From Microbacterium sp. LWH13-1.2 (GTDB lineage: Bacteria; Actinomycetota; Actinomycetes; Actinomycetales; Microbacteriaceae), in NCBI RefSeq assembly GCF_038397735.1, contig NZ_CP151635.1, positions 3,707,419 through 3,771,418 on the forward strand: a stretch of 64,000 nucleotides of DNA. Direction: 5' to 3'. This document shows, piece after piece, positions 1-9,581 of the stretch. Numbering within the stretch: the first letter of the stretch is position 1; every line of letters starts with the position of its first letter. Under the pieces are notes generated by a model. That model saw nothing but the letters and a program-made list of their open reading frames with translations. It did no database searches and was not told the origin of the DNA. A program made the translations under genes and the position numbers.

Positions 1-1620
1 CTTGATCAGCTCGAGCTTCTGCTCGGGGGTCGCCTCGGCGAGGAAGTCGTCGACGCCTGCCTCCTTCGCGATGGCCGCGGCGGTCAGCGGGTTGTCGCCG
101 GTGATCATGACCGTGCGGATGCCCATGCTGCGGAGCTCTTCGAACCGCTCGCGCAGGCCGTCCTTCACGATGTCCTTGAGGTGCACGACGCCGAGCACCT
201 GGCCGGAGCCGGCCGCATGCTTCACGGCGACCACCAGCGGGGTGCCGCCGCTCGAGGCGACGCCGTCGACGAGGCCGGTGAGTTCGGCATCCGTGTCGAG
301 CCCGAGCCAGGCGTTGATCGCCGAGCCTGCGCCCTTGCGGATCTGCGTGCCGTCGGCCAGGTCGAGGCCCGACATGCGGGTCTGGGCGGTGAACGGCACG
401 ACCACGGCATCCGCCGGCTCGTCGACCCGGATGCCGCGGCTCAGCGCCAGTTCGACGATCGAGGCACCTTCGGGGGTCGGGTCGGCGAGTGACGACAGGG
501 CGGCGACGCGCAGCAGTTCGTCGGGGTCGACGCCTCCGAGTCGCAGCACCTCGTGGGCGCGGCGGTTGCCGTAGGTGATGGTGCCGGTCTTGTCGAGCAG
601 CAGGGTCGTGACGTCGCCCGCGGCCTCGACCGCGCGGCCCGACATGGCGAGCACGTTGCGCTGCACGAGGCGGTCCATGCCGGCGATGCCGATGGCCGAG
701 AGCAGGGCGCCGATCGTGGTCGGGATCAGGCACACGAGCAGGGCGATCAGCACCGGGATGCTGACGGGCGACGCCGCGTACGAGGCGATCGGGTTGAGCG
801 CGAGCACCACGACGACGAACACGATCGACAGGCTCGCGAGCAGGATGTTGAGCGCGATCTCGTTGGGCGTGCGCTGACGGCTGGCGCCCTCGACGAGCGC
901 GATCATGCGGTCGACGAACGTCTCGCCGGGCTTCGACGTGATGCGCACGACGATGCGGTCGGACAGCACTCGCGTGCCTCCGGTGACGGCACTGCGGTCA
1001 CCGCCGGATTCGCGGATGACCGGGGCGCTCTCGCCCGTGATCGCCGATTCGTCGACGGTCGCGATGCCCGCGACGATGTCGCCGTCTCCGGGGATCAGCT
1101 CGCCGGCCGTGACGATCACGATGTCGTCGCGCTGCAGCTCGGCCGATGAGACGTCGACCGTCTCGGTGCGCTCTGCCGTGGCATCCGCGCCTGCGTCGTA
1201 GCGCACCACCCGCCGGGCCATGGTGCTCGTGCGGGTCTTGCGCAGGCTCGCGGCCTGAGCTTTGCCGCGCCCCTCGGCCACCGATTCGGCGACGTTGGCG
1301 AACAGCACGGTCAGCCACAGCCAGATCGCGATGCCCCAGGTGAACGGTGCGGGCACCGGCGTTCCACCCGAGTCGGCGGGACCGCCGAGGAAGGGCTCGG
1401 CGATCGCCAGCACGGTCGTGAACGCGGCGCCGACCCAGACGAGCAGCATCACGGGGTTGCGCACCAGAGATGCCGGGTTCAGCTTGCGCAGTGCGCCGGG
1501 AAGGGCCTGGGTCAGCTGCGCCCAGCCGAACGCGCGCGGGGCCTCGGCGGGAGCGGATTCGGATGCCCGAGCATCCTGCTGTTCCGACGGTGTCTCGGAG
1601 GGTGTGGTGATGGTGGCCAT
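1..1620 (-). CDS. kdpB: Potassium-transporting P-type ATPase subunit B (partial, N-terminal part)
   Basis: Catalytic subunit of the high-affinity KdpFABC potassium pump, which hydrolyses ATP in the membrane to drive K+ import through KdpA. Translating the minus strand from the ATG at 1620 gives about 540 residues before the window edge; the family is about 680-700, so the C-terminal part lies outside. Visible motifs are TGES of the actuator domain, the phosphorylation site DKTGT, and the hinge [14 protein letters not shown] near the edge. The N-terminus carries an extra Ala/Ser/Glu-rich stretch of about 30 residues before the first conserved segment. Only one base separates it from the kdpA stop, so the two are co-transcribed. 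kdpC and kdpDE are expected just beyond the edge but are not seen. Confidence 0.97.
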   Translation of the reverse strand, partial: MATITTPSETPSEQQDARASESAPAEAPRAFGWAQLTQALPGALRKLNPASLVRNPVMLLVWVGAAFTTVLAIAEPFLGGPADSGGTPVPAPFTWGIAIWLWLTVLFANVAESVAEGRGKAQAASLRKTRTSTMARRVVRYDAGADATAERTETVDVSSAELQRDDIVIVTAGELIPGDGDIVAGIATVDESAITGESAPVIRESGGDRSAVTGGTRVLSDRIVVRITSKPGETFVDRMIALVEGASRQRTPNEIALNILLASLSIVFVVVVLALNPIASYAASPVSIPVLIALLVCLIPTTIGALLSAIGIAGMDRLVQRNVLAMSGRAVEAAGDVTTLLLDKTGTITYGNRRAHEVLRLGGVDPDELLRVAALSSLADPTPEGASIVELALSRGIRVDEPADAVVVPFTAQTRMSGLDLADGTQIRKGAGSAINAWLGLDTDAELTGLVDGVASSGGTPLVVAVKHAAGSGQVLGVVHLKDIVKDGLRERFEELRSMGIRTVMITGDNPLTAAAIAKEAGVDDFLAEATPEQKLELIK

Positions 1621-1621
1621 G

Positions 1622-3307
1622 TCAGACGAGTCCTTCAGCGAGGGGTCCCAGTGCGAGCACGGGGAAGTAGGTGAGTGCCGTGATGATGACCGTGACGGCG
1701 GCGAGGAGGCCGACGAACTGCGGTCGGTGCGTGGGCAGTGTTCCGGTGTTCTCCGGCACGCGCTGCTGCGCGGCGAAGGACCCTGCGAGAGCCAGCACGA
1801 GCACGATCGGCAGGAACCGGCCGAGCAGCATCGCGATGCCCAGTGCGGTGTTGAACCACGGGGTGTTCGCAGTGAGGCCGGCGAAGGCCGAGCCGTTGTT
1901 GTTCGACGCCGAGGTGAAGGCGTAGAGCACCTCGCTCATGCCGTGCACACCGGGGTTCAGGATGCTGGTCGCCTCGACGTCCGCGCGGATGCCGGGGATC
2001 GCGAAGCTCAGGGCAGTGCCGATCAGCACGAGGGTGGGCGTCACGAGGATGTAGAGGCTCGCGAGCTTGATCTCCTTCGGGCCGATGCGCTTGCCGAGGT
2101 ATTCGGGGGTGCGGCCGACGAGCAGTCCTCCCACGAACACCGCGATGATCGCGAGCACGAGCATGCCGTAGAGACCCGAGCCGACGCCGCCGGGGGCGAC
2201 CTCGCCGAGCATCATGTTGAGCATCGGCATCATGCCGCCGAGCGCCGTGTACGAGTCGTGCATCGAGTTGACCGCACCCGTCGACGTCAGGGTGCTCGCG
2301 CTGCCGAACAGCGTCGAGCCGAGGATCCCGAAGCGCACCTCCTTGCCCTCCATGGCGGCACCCGCGAGTTCGGGGGCGCTGCCGCGGCCGGCGAGTTCGA
2401 GGGCCGAGAGCGCGAAGGTCGAGATCAGGAAGATCGTGCTCATCACGGCGGCGATCGCGTAGCCCTGGCGGTTGTCGCCGATCATGCGGCCGAACGTGCG
2501 GGGGAGTGCGAACGGGATCAGCAGGATCAGCAGGATCTGCAGGAGGTTGGTCCAGCCGGTCGGGTTCTCGAACGGATGGGCGGAGTTGGCGTTGAAGAAC
2601 CCGCCGCCGTTCGTGCCGAGCAGCTTGATGGCCTCCTGCGAGGCGACCGGTCCGCCGGGGATCGTCTGCGCGCCACCCGAGACGGTGGTCACATCGGTGA
2701 AGCCGGCGAAGTTCTGCACCACGCCGCCCGCGATGAGGGCGATGGCCCCGAGCAGGGCGATCGGCAGCAGGATGCGTCCGAGTCCGCGGATCAGGTCGAC
2801 CCAGAAGTTGCCGATCGTGGTCGAGCCCCGGCGAGCGAGTCCGCGGATCAGCGCGACCGCGACGGCGAGGCCCACAGCTGCCGAGACGAAGTTCTGCACC
2901 GTGAGGCCCGCGAGCTGCACGGTGTAGCCCATGGTCTGCTCGGGCGAGTACGACTGCCAGTTGGTGTTCGCGACGAACGACGCGGCGGTGTTGAACGCGA
3001 GGCCCTCGGGAACCGCGGGGAGACCGAGCGACTCGGGCAGGAAGCCCTGCAGACGCTGCAGGCCGTATACCAGCAGCAGGCCGACGACCGAGAACGCGAG
3101 CACGCTGCGGGCGTAGGCCCGCCAGGTCTGCTCGGATGCCGGGTCGACGCCGATCAGGCGGTAGATGCCCCTCTCGGCCTTCAGGTCACGCGGGGTGCTG
3201 AAGACGTGGGCCATGTAGTCGCCGACAGGGCGGTAGAGCAGCACGAGGGCGACGATGAGGACGGCGGCCTGAAGGATGCCGAACCACAGTTCGGTGCCGG
3301 CGCCCAT
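1622..3307 (-). CDS. kdpA: Potassium-transporting ATPase subunit A
   Basis: Membrane subunit of KdpFABC that forms the K+ selectivity path. The protein has 561 residues, normal for KdpA (about 557-600), with many hydrophobic segments. The selectivity-type loops containing GTNGGGFF and [10 protein letters not shown] are clearly visible. I chose the ATG at 3305-3307 (MGAGTELWF) rather than in-frame codons further upstream, because the upstream part reads as Arg-rich junk in a different frame from the overlapping kdpF gene. Its ATG overlaps the kdpF stop as ATGA, which implies translational coupling. Confidence 0.97.
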   Translation of the reverse strand: MGAGTELWFGILQAAVLIVALVLLYRPVGDYMAHVFSTPRDLKAERGIYRLIGVDPASEQTWRAYARSVLAFSVVGLLLVYGLQRLQGFLPESLGLPAVPEGLAFNTAASFVANTNWQSYSPEQTMGYTVQLAGLTVQNFVSAAVGLAVAVALIRGLARRGSTTIGNFWVDLIRGLGRILLPIALLGAIALIAGGVVQNFAGFTDVTTVSGGAQTIPGGPVASQEAIKLLGTNGGGFFNANSAHPFENPTGWTNLLQILLILLIPFALPRTFGRMIGDNRQGYAIAAVMSTIFLISTFALSALELAGRGSAPELAGAAMEGKEVRFGILGSTLFGSASTLTSTGAVNSMHDSYTALGGMMPMLNMMLGEVAPGGVGSGLYGMLVLAIIAVFVGGLLVGRTPEYLGKRIGPKEIKLASLYILVTPTLVLIGTALSFAIPGIRADVEATSILNPGVHGMSEVLYAFTSASNNNGSAFAGLTANTPWFNTALGIAMLLGRFLPIVLVLALAGSFAAQQRVPENTGTLPTHRPQFVGLLAAVTVIITALTYFPVLALGPLAEGLV

Positions 3308-3396
3308 CAGAACTTCTCCGGGGCGACGAGAGCCACCACGAGGTAGACGACGGCGGCCACGGCGAGGGCGGCGGCGATGATCTCGAAGACGATCAC
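3307..3396 (-). CDS. kdpF: KdpF small membrane subunit
   Basis: A 29-residue single-span peptide that stabilises the Kdp complex in the membrane. It starts at a GTG (3394-3396), runs through a hydrophobic core rich in Ala/Val and ends APEKF, matching the usual KdpF tail (RPE[KR]F). Its TGA overlaps the kdpA ATG, and its GTG overlaps the stop of the next small gene upstream, so the small genes form an overlapping chain into kdpA. It is below the size many gene finders report. Confidence 0.9.
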   Translation of the reverse strand: MIVFEIIAAALAVAAVVYLVVALVAPEKF

Positions 3397-3476
3397 AGTC
3401 GCTCCACCCCCTTCGCAACCAGGGAGACGAGGGCGAACAGCGCGAGAGTCAGCGCGATGTAGATGATGTCGAGCAC
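3393..3476 (-). CDS. 27-residue hydrophobic peptide upstream of kdpF
   Basis: Minus-strand frame from a GTG at 3474-3476 to a TGA at 3393-3395. The product has 27 residues: an acidic N-terminus (VLDIIY), one hydrophobic span, then a basic end (KGVERL). Its stop overlaps the kdpF start as GTGA, exactly as kdpF overlaps kdpA, which is the main reason to accept it. I recall similar short peptides ending in (C/A)ERL next to kdpF in other actinobacteria, but I cannot check that here. It is probably an additional single-pass component or a leader that couples translation. No clear Shine-Dalgarno sequence precedes it. Confidence 0.6.
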   Translation of the reverse strand: MLDIIYIALTLALFALVSLVAKGVERL

Positions 3477-3517
3477 GAGACTCGATACAACTCCCGTGCA
3501 GACCGGAATATGACGAT

Positions 3518-3535
3518 CCTCACGCTTTGCCTACG
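3518..3535 (-). promoter_or_regulatory. Two 11-bp-spaced direct repeats upstream of kdp (putative KdpE/OmpR-family site)
   Basis: On the plus strand CCTCACG (3518-3524) is followed exactly 11 bp later by GCCTACG (3529-3535). The same heptamer class, with the same 11-bp step, occurs five times upstream of the KimA-like gene at 9582-9642. Tandem 11-bp units are what PhoB/OmpR-family response regulators bind, and KdpE belongs to that family. The site lies about 40 bp before the first small kdp gene. A weak -10 (CATATT on the minus strand) follows it. Assignment to KdpE is inference. Confidence 0.5.
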
Positions 3536-3679
3536 GGGGCGTGCGCGATGCATGCGGGATGCTCACGTCTGGGGCTCGGGCGAACTTTCATCGTGCCTCG
3601 TTGTCGCATTCGGGGCCCGGCGTTCGTGGTGAAGGTGGAGGCGACCGAATCCCGGCCGCCGCACGACACGAGAGACGCG

Positions 3680-3874
3680 GTGACGGCTGTGTACAACGAC
3701 CCGATGGTGGCGAGCCTGGTCTACCGGCTCGAGGCGGAGGAAGCCGAAGAGCGGATCGCTCGACGGCGCGCGGCGTTCGAGCATCCGGGTCTGATCCGGC
3801 GACCGTCTCTCATCGCCCGCGCTCGCCGCCTGTGGGCGCGCATCTCTTTCCGCAGGAGCGGGGAACCGGGATGA
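3680..3874 (+). CDS. Small hypothetical protein, basic C-terminus
   Basis: A 64-residue frame from the GTG at 3680, with possible starts also at GTG 3689 and ATG 3704. The product begins VTAVYNDPMVASLVYRLEAE and continues as a Glu/Arg-rich, probably helical protein with a strongly basic end. The frame stays open upstream to 3527, but that part looks non-coding. It lies directly before the sigma-factor gene. I do not recognise a family and assign no function. Confidence 0.45.
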   Translation: MTAVYNDPMVASLVYRLEAEEAEERIARRRAAFEHPGLIRRPSLIARARRLWARISFRRSGEPG

Positions 3875-3969
3875 TCGTCGGGAGGGCAGGCTCGGCGCAG
3901 AGCCTGCTCGATCGTGCGGACGGAGAGAGGCTGAGTGATGCAGCGCCGGAATCGGATCGAGGAGCCTCG

Positions 3970-5244
3970 ATGAACACCGACGTCGCGGCGCGCGTCACGC
4001 AGGTGTACCGCGACGAGTGGGCGCGTATCGTCGGCGGTCTCACCCGGAGGTGCGGGGACCTCGACCTGGCCGAGGAGATGGCTGCTGAGGCCTTCGCCGC
4101 AGCCTCTGAGCTCTGGCCGGAGGAGGGCGTTCCGCCGAACCCCGCCGGCTGGATCACCACCACGGCCTATCGCAAGGCCATTGATCGGCTCCGCCGGGAG
4201 TCGTTCCGCGACGCCAAGCAGCGGGAGGCTCTGATGCTGCAGGATCCCGAACCACCGGAGCCCACAGGCGTCATCGACGATGACCGCCTGCGATTGCTGT
4301 TCACCTGCTGCCATCCGGTGCTGTCGCTCGAGGCGCGCGTCGCCCTGACGCTGCGGATCGTCGGTGGTCTCACCGTCGAGGAGATCGCACGGGCGTTCCT
4401 CATCTCGGAGTCCACGGTGCGGCAGCGCATCACCCGGGCCAAGGCGAAGATCAAGGCCGAGCGGATCCCGTATCGGATGCCCGCCGCCGACGATCTCCGG
4501 ATTCGGATCGACGGGGTGCTCGCCGTGCTCTACCTCGTCTTCAACGAGGGGTATCTCGCATCCGGGGCCGGTGTGCCCGCGCTGCGTCGGGAGCTGACCG
4601 GCGAGGCCATCAGGCTCACCGGGCTGCTTCGCGAGCTGCTGCCCGACGACGCGGAGGTCGCGGGTCTGCTGGCACTGATGCTGCTCAGCGAGGCGCGCGC
4701 CGCCGCGAGAGTCACCGCCGAGGGGGAGCTTGTGCGGCTGGACGAACAGGATCGCGCGATCTGGAACTCTGAGCTCGTCGAGAAGGGGCTCGCACTTCTC
4801 GACGGGCCGCTGCCTGCGATGCCCGGTCGACATCGGCTGCTGGCCGAGATCAACGCGGTGCACGTGCGGGCGAAGGATGCCGCCGCCACCGATTGGGCGC
4901 GCATCGTCGGCCTCTACGAACAGCTCGAGCGGATCGACCCCAGTCCGGTCGTCGTCCTCAGCAAGGCGGTCGCGCTCGCAGAGCGGGACTCGCCCGAGCA
5001 GGCGCTGCCGCTCGTCGAGCAGCTGCAGGACGCGCTCGACCACTTCCACGGGTTCCACGTGACACGCGCGGAACTGCTGCGAGCCACGGGCAGCGAGGCA
5101 GAGGCCCGCGACGCGTACGCACGGGCGATCGCGCTGGCCGACAACACCGCTGAGATCATCCACCTGACCCGGCGCCGCGACGAGCTCGCGACGCCTCCCG
5201 CGCCCGGGACGCCCGGGACCGCATCGAACGGAGAGAGCAGATGA
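3970..5244 (+). CDS. ECF42-type RNA polymerase sigma factor with C-terminal helical extension
   Basis: A 424-residue sigma factor. Region sigma2 is seen near the N-terminus (CGDLDLAEEMAAEAFAAA) and sigma4 around residues 115-160 (GLTVEEIARAFLISEST, then RQRITRAKAKI). About 250 further residues hold repeated helical pairs, including a segment with VLAVLYLVFNEGY typical of this group. This long TPR-like tail replaces a separate anti-sigma factor in ECF42 proteins. I chose the ATG at 3970 because GAGGAG precedes it at a good distance; the frame is open far upstream but not conserved-looking. Its stop overlaps the ATG of the DGPF gene (ATGA). Linkage to a DGPF gene is diagnostic of ECF42. Confidence 0.9.
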   Translation: MNTDVAARVTQVYRDEWARIVGGLTRRCGDLDLAEEMAAEAFAAASELWPEEGVPPNPAGWITTTAYRKAIDRLRRESFRDAKQREALMLQDPEPPEPTGVIDDDRLRLLFTCCHPVLSLEARVALTLRIVGGLTVEEIARAFLISESTVRQRITRAKAKIKAERIPYRMPAADDLRIRIDGVLAVLYLVFNEGYLASGAGVPALRRELTGEAIRLTGLLRELLPDDAEVAGLLALMLLSEARAAARVTAEGELVRLDEQDRAIWNSELVEKGLALLDGPLPAMPGRHRLLAEINAVHVRAKDAAATDWARIVGLYEQLERIDPSPVVVLSKAVALAERDSPEQALPLVEQLQDALDHFHGFHVTRAELLRATGSEAEARDAYARAIALADNTAEIIHLTRRRDELATPPAPGTPGTASNGESR

Positions 5245-5597
5245 GCAACAAGTACCTCGTGATCCACATGACCGATCCGGCCGGAGGCACGATGCCTCAG
5301 GACGAGGATCAGCGCATGCTGGGGGAATGGGCGCAAGAGGGCGACGCCGCGGGGAGACTGGGCGACGGTGCCCCGGTCGCCGGTCCGGAGGAAGCGAAGT
5401 CGGTCGCCGTACGAGACGGCAAGGTGCTCGTCACCGACGGGCCGTTCCCCGAGTTCAAGGAGTGGTTCGCGGGCTATGACCTCCTCACCGCAGAGTCGAT
5501 AGAAGAAGCAGCGACGTTCATGGCGAAGCATCCGACCGCCGTGATGGGCCGGATCTACATCCTGCCCGTGGTGAAGCTGCCCTGGGACCAGGACTGA
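5241..5597 (+). CDS. DGPF/YCII-family protein, partner of the ECF42 sigma factor
   Basis: A 118-residue YCII-like protein of ferredoxin-like fold. It contains the signature TDGPF followed by FKEW, and YDLL with a later IYILPV, all typical of DGPF-domain proteins. Such genes are the usual conserved target or partner of ECF42 sigma factors; their biochemical role is not established. The start overlaps the sigma stop by four bases, so the pair is translated together. Confidence 0.9.
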   Translation: MSNKYLVIHMTDPAGGTMPQDEDQRMLGEWAQEGDAAGRLGDGAPVAGPEEAKSVAVRDGKVLVTDGPFPEFKEWFAGYDLLTAESIEEAATFMAKHPTAVMGRIYILPVVKLPWDQD

Positions 5598-5649
5598 CCA
5601 GGCAGAGTCGTGCGCGCCGACGACGACGCGACGGATCTACACTCAGCGA

Positions 5650-6828
5650 GTGAGTGCAACGCGACGGCGACTGGGAGCAGGGACGATCATCGTCCTGGCG
5701 CTCATCGTGGTCGCGGTGGTCTGCATCGTCTCCGGCATCCTTCCGCGGGCCGATGCCGGGGCACTCGGCGCCCGCATCGCGCCGGTGCTCGGGTTCGTCG
5801 TGGCGATCACGATCGTCGCCGAACTCGCCCGCGATGCGGCGGTGTTCGATGTGGTCGCCCAGCGCCTCGCGCGCTGGGGCCATGGTCGCGTCATCCTGCT
5901 GTGGGTGTCGGTGGTGGTGCTCGCGGTGATCAGCACCGTGTTCCTCTCGCTCGACACCACGGCGGTGATCGTGACGCCGGTCGTCGTCGTTCTGGCGCAG
6001 AGCGTCGGCATCCCACCCCTGCCCTTCGCGCTGGTGACCGTGTGGCTCGCGAACACGGCGTCCCTCGCCCTGCCCGTCTCGAACCTCACCAACCTGCTGG
6101 CCGCGCGCGCGATCGGCGACGACCCGCTCTCGTTCCTGGCCCTCAGCTGGGCGCCGACGCTCGTCGGCGTCCTGATCCCCGTGCTGATCCTCACCCTCCG
6201 CCATCGGCGCACGCTCTTCGGCGGCTACCGGGTGCCGTCAGGAGGGCAGCCGTCTGATCCCATGCTGTTCTGGGGAGCCGCGGCGACACTCGTGCTGCTG
6301 ATGCCGCTGCTCGCGCTGACCCATGACGTCTGGATCCCCGCCACCGTCGCCGCGGTGATCCTCATCGTGCTCTTCGGCATCCGACGTCGACACGTGCTGC
6401 GACTGTCGCTCGTTCCGTGGCAGGCGATCGGTCTCGCGGCGGCGCTGTTCGTCGTGGTCGAGACGGCGCACGCGAACGGCCTCCTCGACTTCCTGTCGGT
6501 GCTGGCCACGAGCGGGCACGCACCCGCAGAGCTGCTGCGTCTCTCGGCCGCCGGAGCGCTCGCCGCGAACGGCGTTAACAACCTGCCGGCCTACCTGATC
6601 CTCGAACCCGCGGCCGGCGACCCGGTCGCGCTCATGGCGCTGCTGATCGGTGTGAACCTCGGCCCGCTGATCACGCCGTGGGCATCTCTCGCGACCCTGC
6701 TGTGGCATCACCGGGTGGTGTCCCTCGGCGTCGAGATTCGCTGGGGAAGCCTCATGCTCTGGGGTGCGATCGTGGCCGTGCCGACAGTGCTCGTCGCGAC
6801 GCTCGTGCTCGCGCTGGTCTCTGGCTGA
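5650..6828 (+). CDS. SLC13/ArsB-type membrane permease
   Basis: A 392-residue, roughly 10-12-span membrane protein of the ion-transporter superfamily that includes arsenite permease ArsB, NhaD and SLC13 carriers. Two inverted-repeat-type loops are visible: SLDTTAVIVTPVV with NTASLALPVSNLTNLLA in the first half, and LAANGVNNLPAYL in the second half. It starts with GTG at 5650. Substrate is unknown; arsenite, a dicarboxylate or Na+/H+ exchange are all possible. It is convergent with the acetyltransferase gene. The window's ars genes (33962-36125) lack an adjacent efflux pump, so arsenite is worth considering. Confidence 0.8.
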   Translation: MSATRRRLGAGTIIVLALIVVAVVCIVSGILPRADAGALGARIAPVLGFVVAITIVAELARDAAVFDVVAQRLARWGHGRVILLWVSVVVLAVISTVFLSLDTTAVIVTPVVVVLAQSVGIPPLPFALVTVWLANTASLALPVSNLTNLLAARAIGDDPLSFLALSWAPTLVGVLIPVLILTLRHRRTLFGGYRVPSGGQPSDPMLFWGAAATLVLLMPLLALTHDVWIPATVAAVILIVLFGIRRRHVLRLSLVPWQAIGLAAALFVVVETAHANGLLDFLSVLATSGHAPAELLRLSAAGALAANGVNNLPAYLILEPAAGDPVALMALLIGVNLGPLITPWASLATLLWHHRVVSLGVEIRWGSLMLWGAIVAVPTVLVATLVLALVSG

Positions 6829-6846
6829 TGGTGACGGCCGCGACCG

Positions 6847-7437
6847 TCAGCTGACCGCCCACTCCTCCGCGAGGATGCCGTAGTTCATGCCGTCGAGCCA
6901 CTCGCCCGAGCGGTGCAGGGCGGTCTTGCGGCTGAACTCCTCGCGCCGCATGCCCAGCCGCTCCATCAGGCGCCACGACGGCTCGTTGTCGGCGAAGCAC
7001 CCGGCGTGCACCCGGCGCAGCCCGAGGGGGCCGAAGCAGACGTCGATCACCGCGCGGATGGCCTCGGTCGCATAGCCGCGTCCGGTGTAGCCGGGATCGA
7101 GTACCCAGCCGAGCTCCGCCTCGATGTCCTTCGCCTGGTCGGCGACCTCGAGCTGACCCCACCCGTCGCCGATCCTGATCATGATGTCGCCGATCGGCAC
7201 GGCGGGCTCGCCACCGTGCGGCAGCAGTTCGACGAGGTACATCGAGGCGAGGCGCTCAGGGTCCAGGTAGCGCTCACGGAAGGCCTCGATCGTGTCAGGT
7301 GCGAGCCCCAGCCAGCGGTTCACGTCGGGCAGCTGCCGCCACGCCCACATCGCATCGATGTCGGGTGCGGTCATCGGACGGATCTGCAGGCGCTCGGTGC
7401 GGACGGGCCAGACATCGGCGTGCGGCATATCGGTCAT
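6847..7437 (-). CDS. GNAT-family N-acetyltransferase (RimJ-like)
   Basis: A 196-residue acetyl-CoA-dependent acetyltransferase. It has the Acetyltransf_3 pattern: N-terminal ERLQIRPMTAPD, a GWVLDPGYTGRGYATEA segment whose GRGYAT part is the acetyl-CoA-binding loop, and VHAGCFADNEPSWRLMERLG near the end. These features match RimJ/RimL-type enzymes that acetylate protein N-termini, but small-molecule substrates cannot be excluded. It lies 38 bp downstream of the KimA-like gene on the same strand and may share its transcript. Confidence 0.88.
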   Translation of the reverse strand: MTDMPHADVWPVRTERLQIRPMTAPDIDAMWAWRQLPDVNRWLGLAPDTIEAFRERYLDPERLASMYLVELLPHGGEPAVPIGDIMIRIGDGWGQLEVADQAKDIEAELGWVLDPGYTGRGYATEAIRAVIDVCFGPLGLRRVHAGCFADNEPSWRLMERLGMRREEFSRKTALHRSGEWLDGMNYGILAEEWAVS

Positions 7438-7475
7438 CGACCCAGCCTATTGAGCGGCTGCGCGCGTGACCGGCA

Positions 7476-9551
7476 TCAGCTCTCGGGGGGACCCTCGGGC
7501 CTGTGTGCGCGGCGTCCGCTCACGACGACCGGGCGGCCTGCGCGCTCCTGCCCGGGCAGGGGCCGCGAGCGCCGACCGTAGATGAGCTCAGACGAGTCGA
7601 GCAGCCACGGCACGAGCGTGATCGACACCCCGTGCACGAGCATCAGCTGATTGGCCAGGCGGCGGGCGCGGCGGTTGTGCAGGAACGTCTCCCACCAGTG
7701 CCCCACGATGTACTGCGGAAGGTAGACCGTGACCACAGAGGAGCCGTGCTTCTCGCGGTACTGCTTGATGAACTGCGAGACCGGCTGGGCGAACGACCGG
7801 TACGGCGACTCGACGATCACGAGCGGGATCGGCACGAGGTGGTCGGCCCAGTCCTTCTGCAGCTGAGTGGCGTCGTCGGATGCGACGGCGACGTGCACCG
7901 CGAGGGTCTTGCCGTGCTTCGCGGCGATCGCGTAGTCGATCGCCTTGACGACCGGCTTCTGCAGTCGGTTGACGAGCACGATCGCGAGGTCGCCCGTGGC
8001 GCCGAACTTGGTGGTGTCGTCGATCGCGATCTCGTGCTCCACGTCGCGGTAGTACCGCTTGACGCCCATCATCAGGAAGGCGAGCACGGGGATCGCGAAG
8101 AACACCAGATACGCGCCGTGGGTGAACTTGGTGATCGTCACGATCAGCAGCACCGTGACCGTCATGGCGGCGCCGACCGAGTTGATGATCAGGCCCATCT
8201 TCGCCGAGCGGCGATCGGATGCCGAGGCTCCGTCGATCCCGGAGCCCGCTTTGTCTTCGACCGGTCCGCGCAGCACGCGCTTCCAGTGCCTCACCATGCC
8301 GATCTGCCCGAGCGAGAACGACACGAACACACCGATGATGTACAGCTGGATCAGCGTCGTGAGCTTCGCCTGGAAGATCACGAGCACGGCGATCGCGGCG
8401 ATGCCGAGCACGATCATGCCGTTCGAGAACACGAGGCGGTCGCCGCGGGTGTTCAGCGACTTCGGCGCGTAGCCGTCGCGAGCGAGCACCGACCCGAGCA
8501 GCGGGAATCCGTTGAAGGCGGTGTTGGCCGCGAGCAGCAGCACGCACGCGGTCGCCGCCTGGATGATGAAGAACAGGATGCTGCCGCCGCCGAACGTCGC
8601 CGAGGCGATCTGCGCCATCAGGCTCGGCTGCGGGGTGGAGCAGTCGAAGCCGATCAGGTCGCACGGGTTCTCGGCGTAGTGCACGCCGGCGATCAGGGCG
8701 AGGGCGGTGAGGCCGGCGAACAGGCAGGCAGCGATCGAGCCCATCAGGACGAGGGTGGTCTGGGCGTTGCGGACCTTGGGTGTGCGGAAGGCGGGCACGC
8801 CGTTCGACACGGCCTCGACGCCGGTGAGGGCGGAGCATCCGCTCGAGAATGCCCGAAGGATCAGAAGAATCACGGCGGCCTGGCCGAGGTCTTCGGAGTG
8901 CACTGCGAATTCGGCGCTGGAGGCGACCGGCGCATCGCCGAGGAACGTGCGGAACAGTCCGGTCACGATCATGAAGCCGACCGAGGCGATGAAGACGTAT
9001 GTGGGGATCGCGAAGACGAGCGAGGCCTCGCGTACGCCGCGCAGGTTGACGATGATGATGAGGATCACGAAGCCGACAGCCAGCTCGACGCGCAGCGGAT
9101 CGAGGCCCGGAACCGCCGAGATGATGTTGTCGACACCCGATGCCACCGACACGGCGACCGTCAGCACGTAGTCGACGAGCAGGGCCGCCGCCACGATGAC
9201 GCCGGGGATCTCGCCGAGGTTCTTCGACGCGACCTCGTAGTCGCCGCCGCCCGACGGATAGGCCTTGATGAGCTGGCGATAGCTGAGCACCACGACGATC
9301 AGCAGCACGACGACCGCGACGGCCACGAGCGGGGTGAACGACAGGAACGTCAGACCGCCGATCAGCAGGATCATCACGAGTTCCTGCGGCGCGTAGGCGA
9401 CCGAGCTCAGTGCGTCCGACGCGAAGATAGGCAGTGCCATCTTCTTCGGGAGCAGCTGGTCGTCGACCTGCGCACTCGTCAGCGGGTCGCCGATGAGGAT
9501 GCGCTTGGCGCGAGGAGGGGCGTCCGTGTTGTCGCGGGTTTCATCTGACAC
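7476..9551 (-). CDS. kimA: KimA-like potassium importer (KUP/APC superfamily)
   Basis: About 691 residues: a 12-span APC-type membrane domain followed by a C-terminal cytosolic domain of about 190 residues (IVLVNRLQKPVVKAIDYA onwards), the layout of Bacillus KimA. Conserved blocks include SSDALSSVAY-like SDALSSVAYAPQE, LSYRQLIKAYPSGGGDY, LVDYVLTVAVS, and AFSSGCSALTGVEAVSNGVPAF. KimA imports K+ with protons. I prefer the GTG at 9551: a TAGTGT -10 box at 9560-9565 sits eight bases upstream, giving a leaderless mRNA, and the alternative GTG at 9587 would lie inside the regulatory repeats. Orthology to KimA is inferred from recalled sequence. Confidence 0.78.
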   Translation of the reverse strand: MSDETRDNTDAPPRAKRILIGDPLTSAQVDDQLLPKKMALPIFASDALSSVAYAPQELVMILLIGGLTFLSFTPLVAVAVVVLLIVVVLSYRQLIKAYPSGGGDYEVASKNLGEIPGVIVAAALLVDYVLTVAVSVASGVDNIISAVPGLDPLRVELAVGFVILIIIVNLRGVREASLVFAIPTYVFIASVGFMIVTGLFRTFLGDAPVASSAEFAVHSEDLGQAAVILLILRAFSSGCSALTGVEAVSNGVPAFRTPKVRNAQTTLVLMGSIAACLFAGLTALALIAGVHYAENPCDLIGFDCSTPQPSLMAQIASATFGGGSILFFIIQAATACVLLLAANTAFNGFPLLGSVLARDGYAPKSLNTRGDRLVFSNGMIVLGIAAIAVLVIFQAKLTTLIQLYIIGVFVSFSLGQIGMVRHWKRVLRGPVEDKAGSGIDGASASDRRSAKMGLIINSVGAAMTVTVLLIVTITKFTHGAYLVFFAIPVLAFLMMGVKRYYRDVEHEIAIDDTTKFGATGDLAIVLVNRLQKPVVKAIDYAIAAKHGKTLAVHVAVASDDATQLQKDWADHLVPIPLVIVESPYRSFAQPVSQFIKQYREKHGSSVVTVYLPQYIVGHWWETFLHNRRARRLANQLMLVHGVSITLVPWLLDSSELIYGRRSRPLPGQERAGRPVVVSGRRAHRPEGPPES

Positions 9552-9581
9552 GTCGGGCGACACTACGCCCGCGAACGCCTT

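Noticed and set aside
1262..3346. A 694-residue plus-strand open frame opposite kdpB/kdpA, very rich in Glu, Arg, Asp and His
   Set aside because: It is the antisense shadow of kdpA/kdpB produced by high GC at third positions; the minus strand encodes clear KdpA motifs.
7503..9548. A 681-residue plus-strand frame opposite the KimA-like gene
   Set aside because: Composition is that of an antisense shadow (His, Asp, Arg, Glu-rich), with no domain pattern, while the minus strand is a clean membrane protein.
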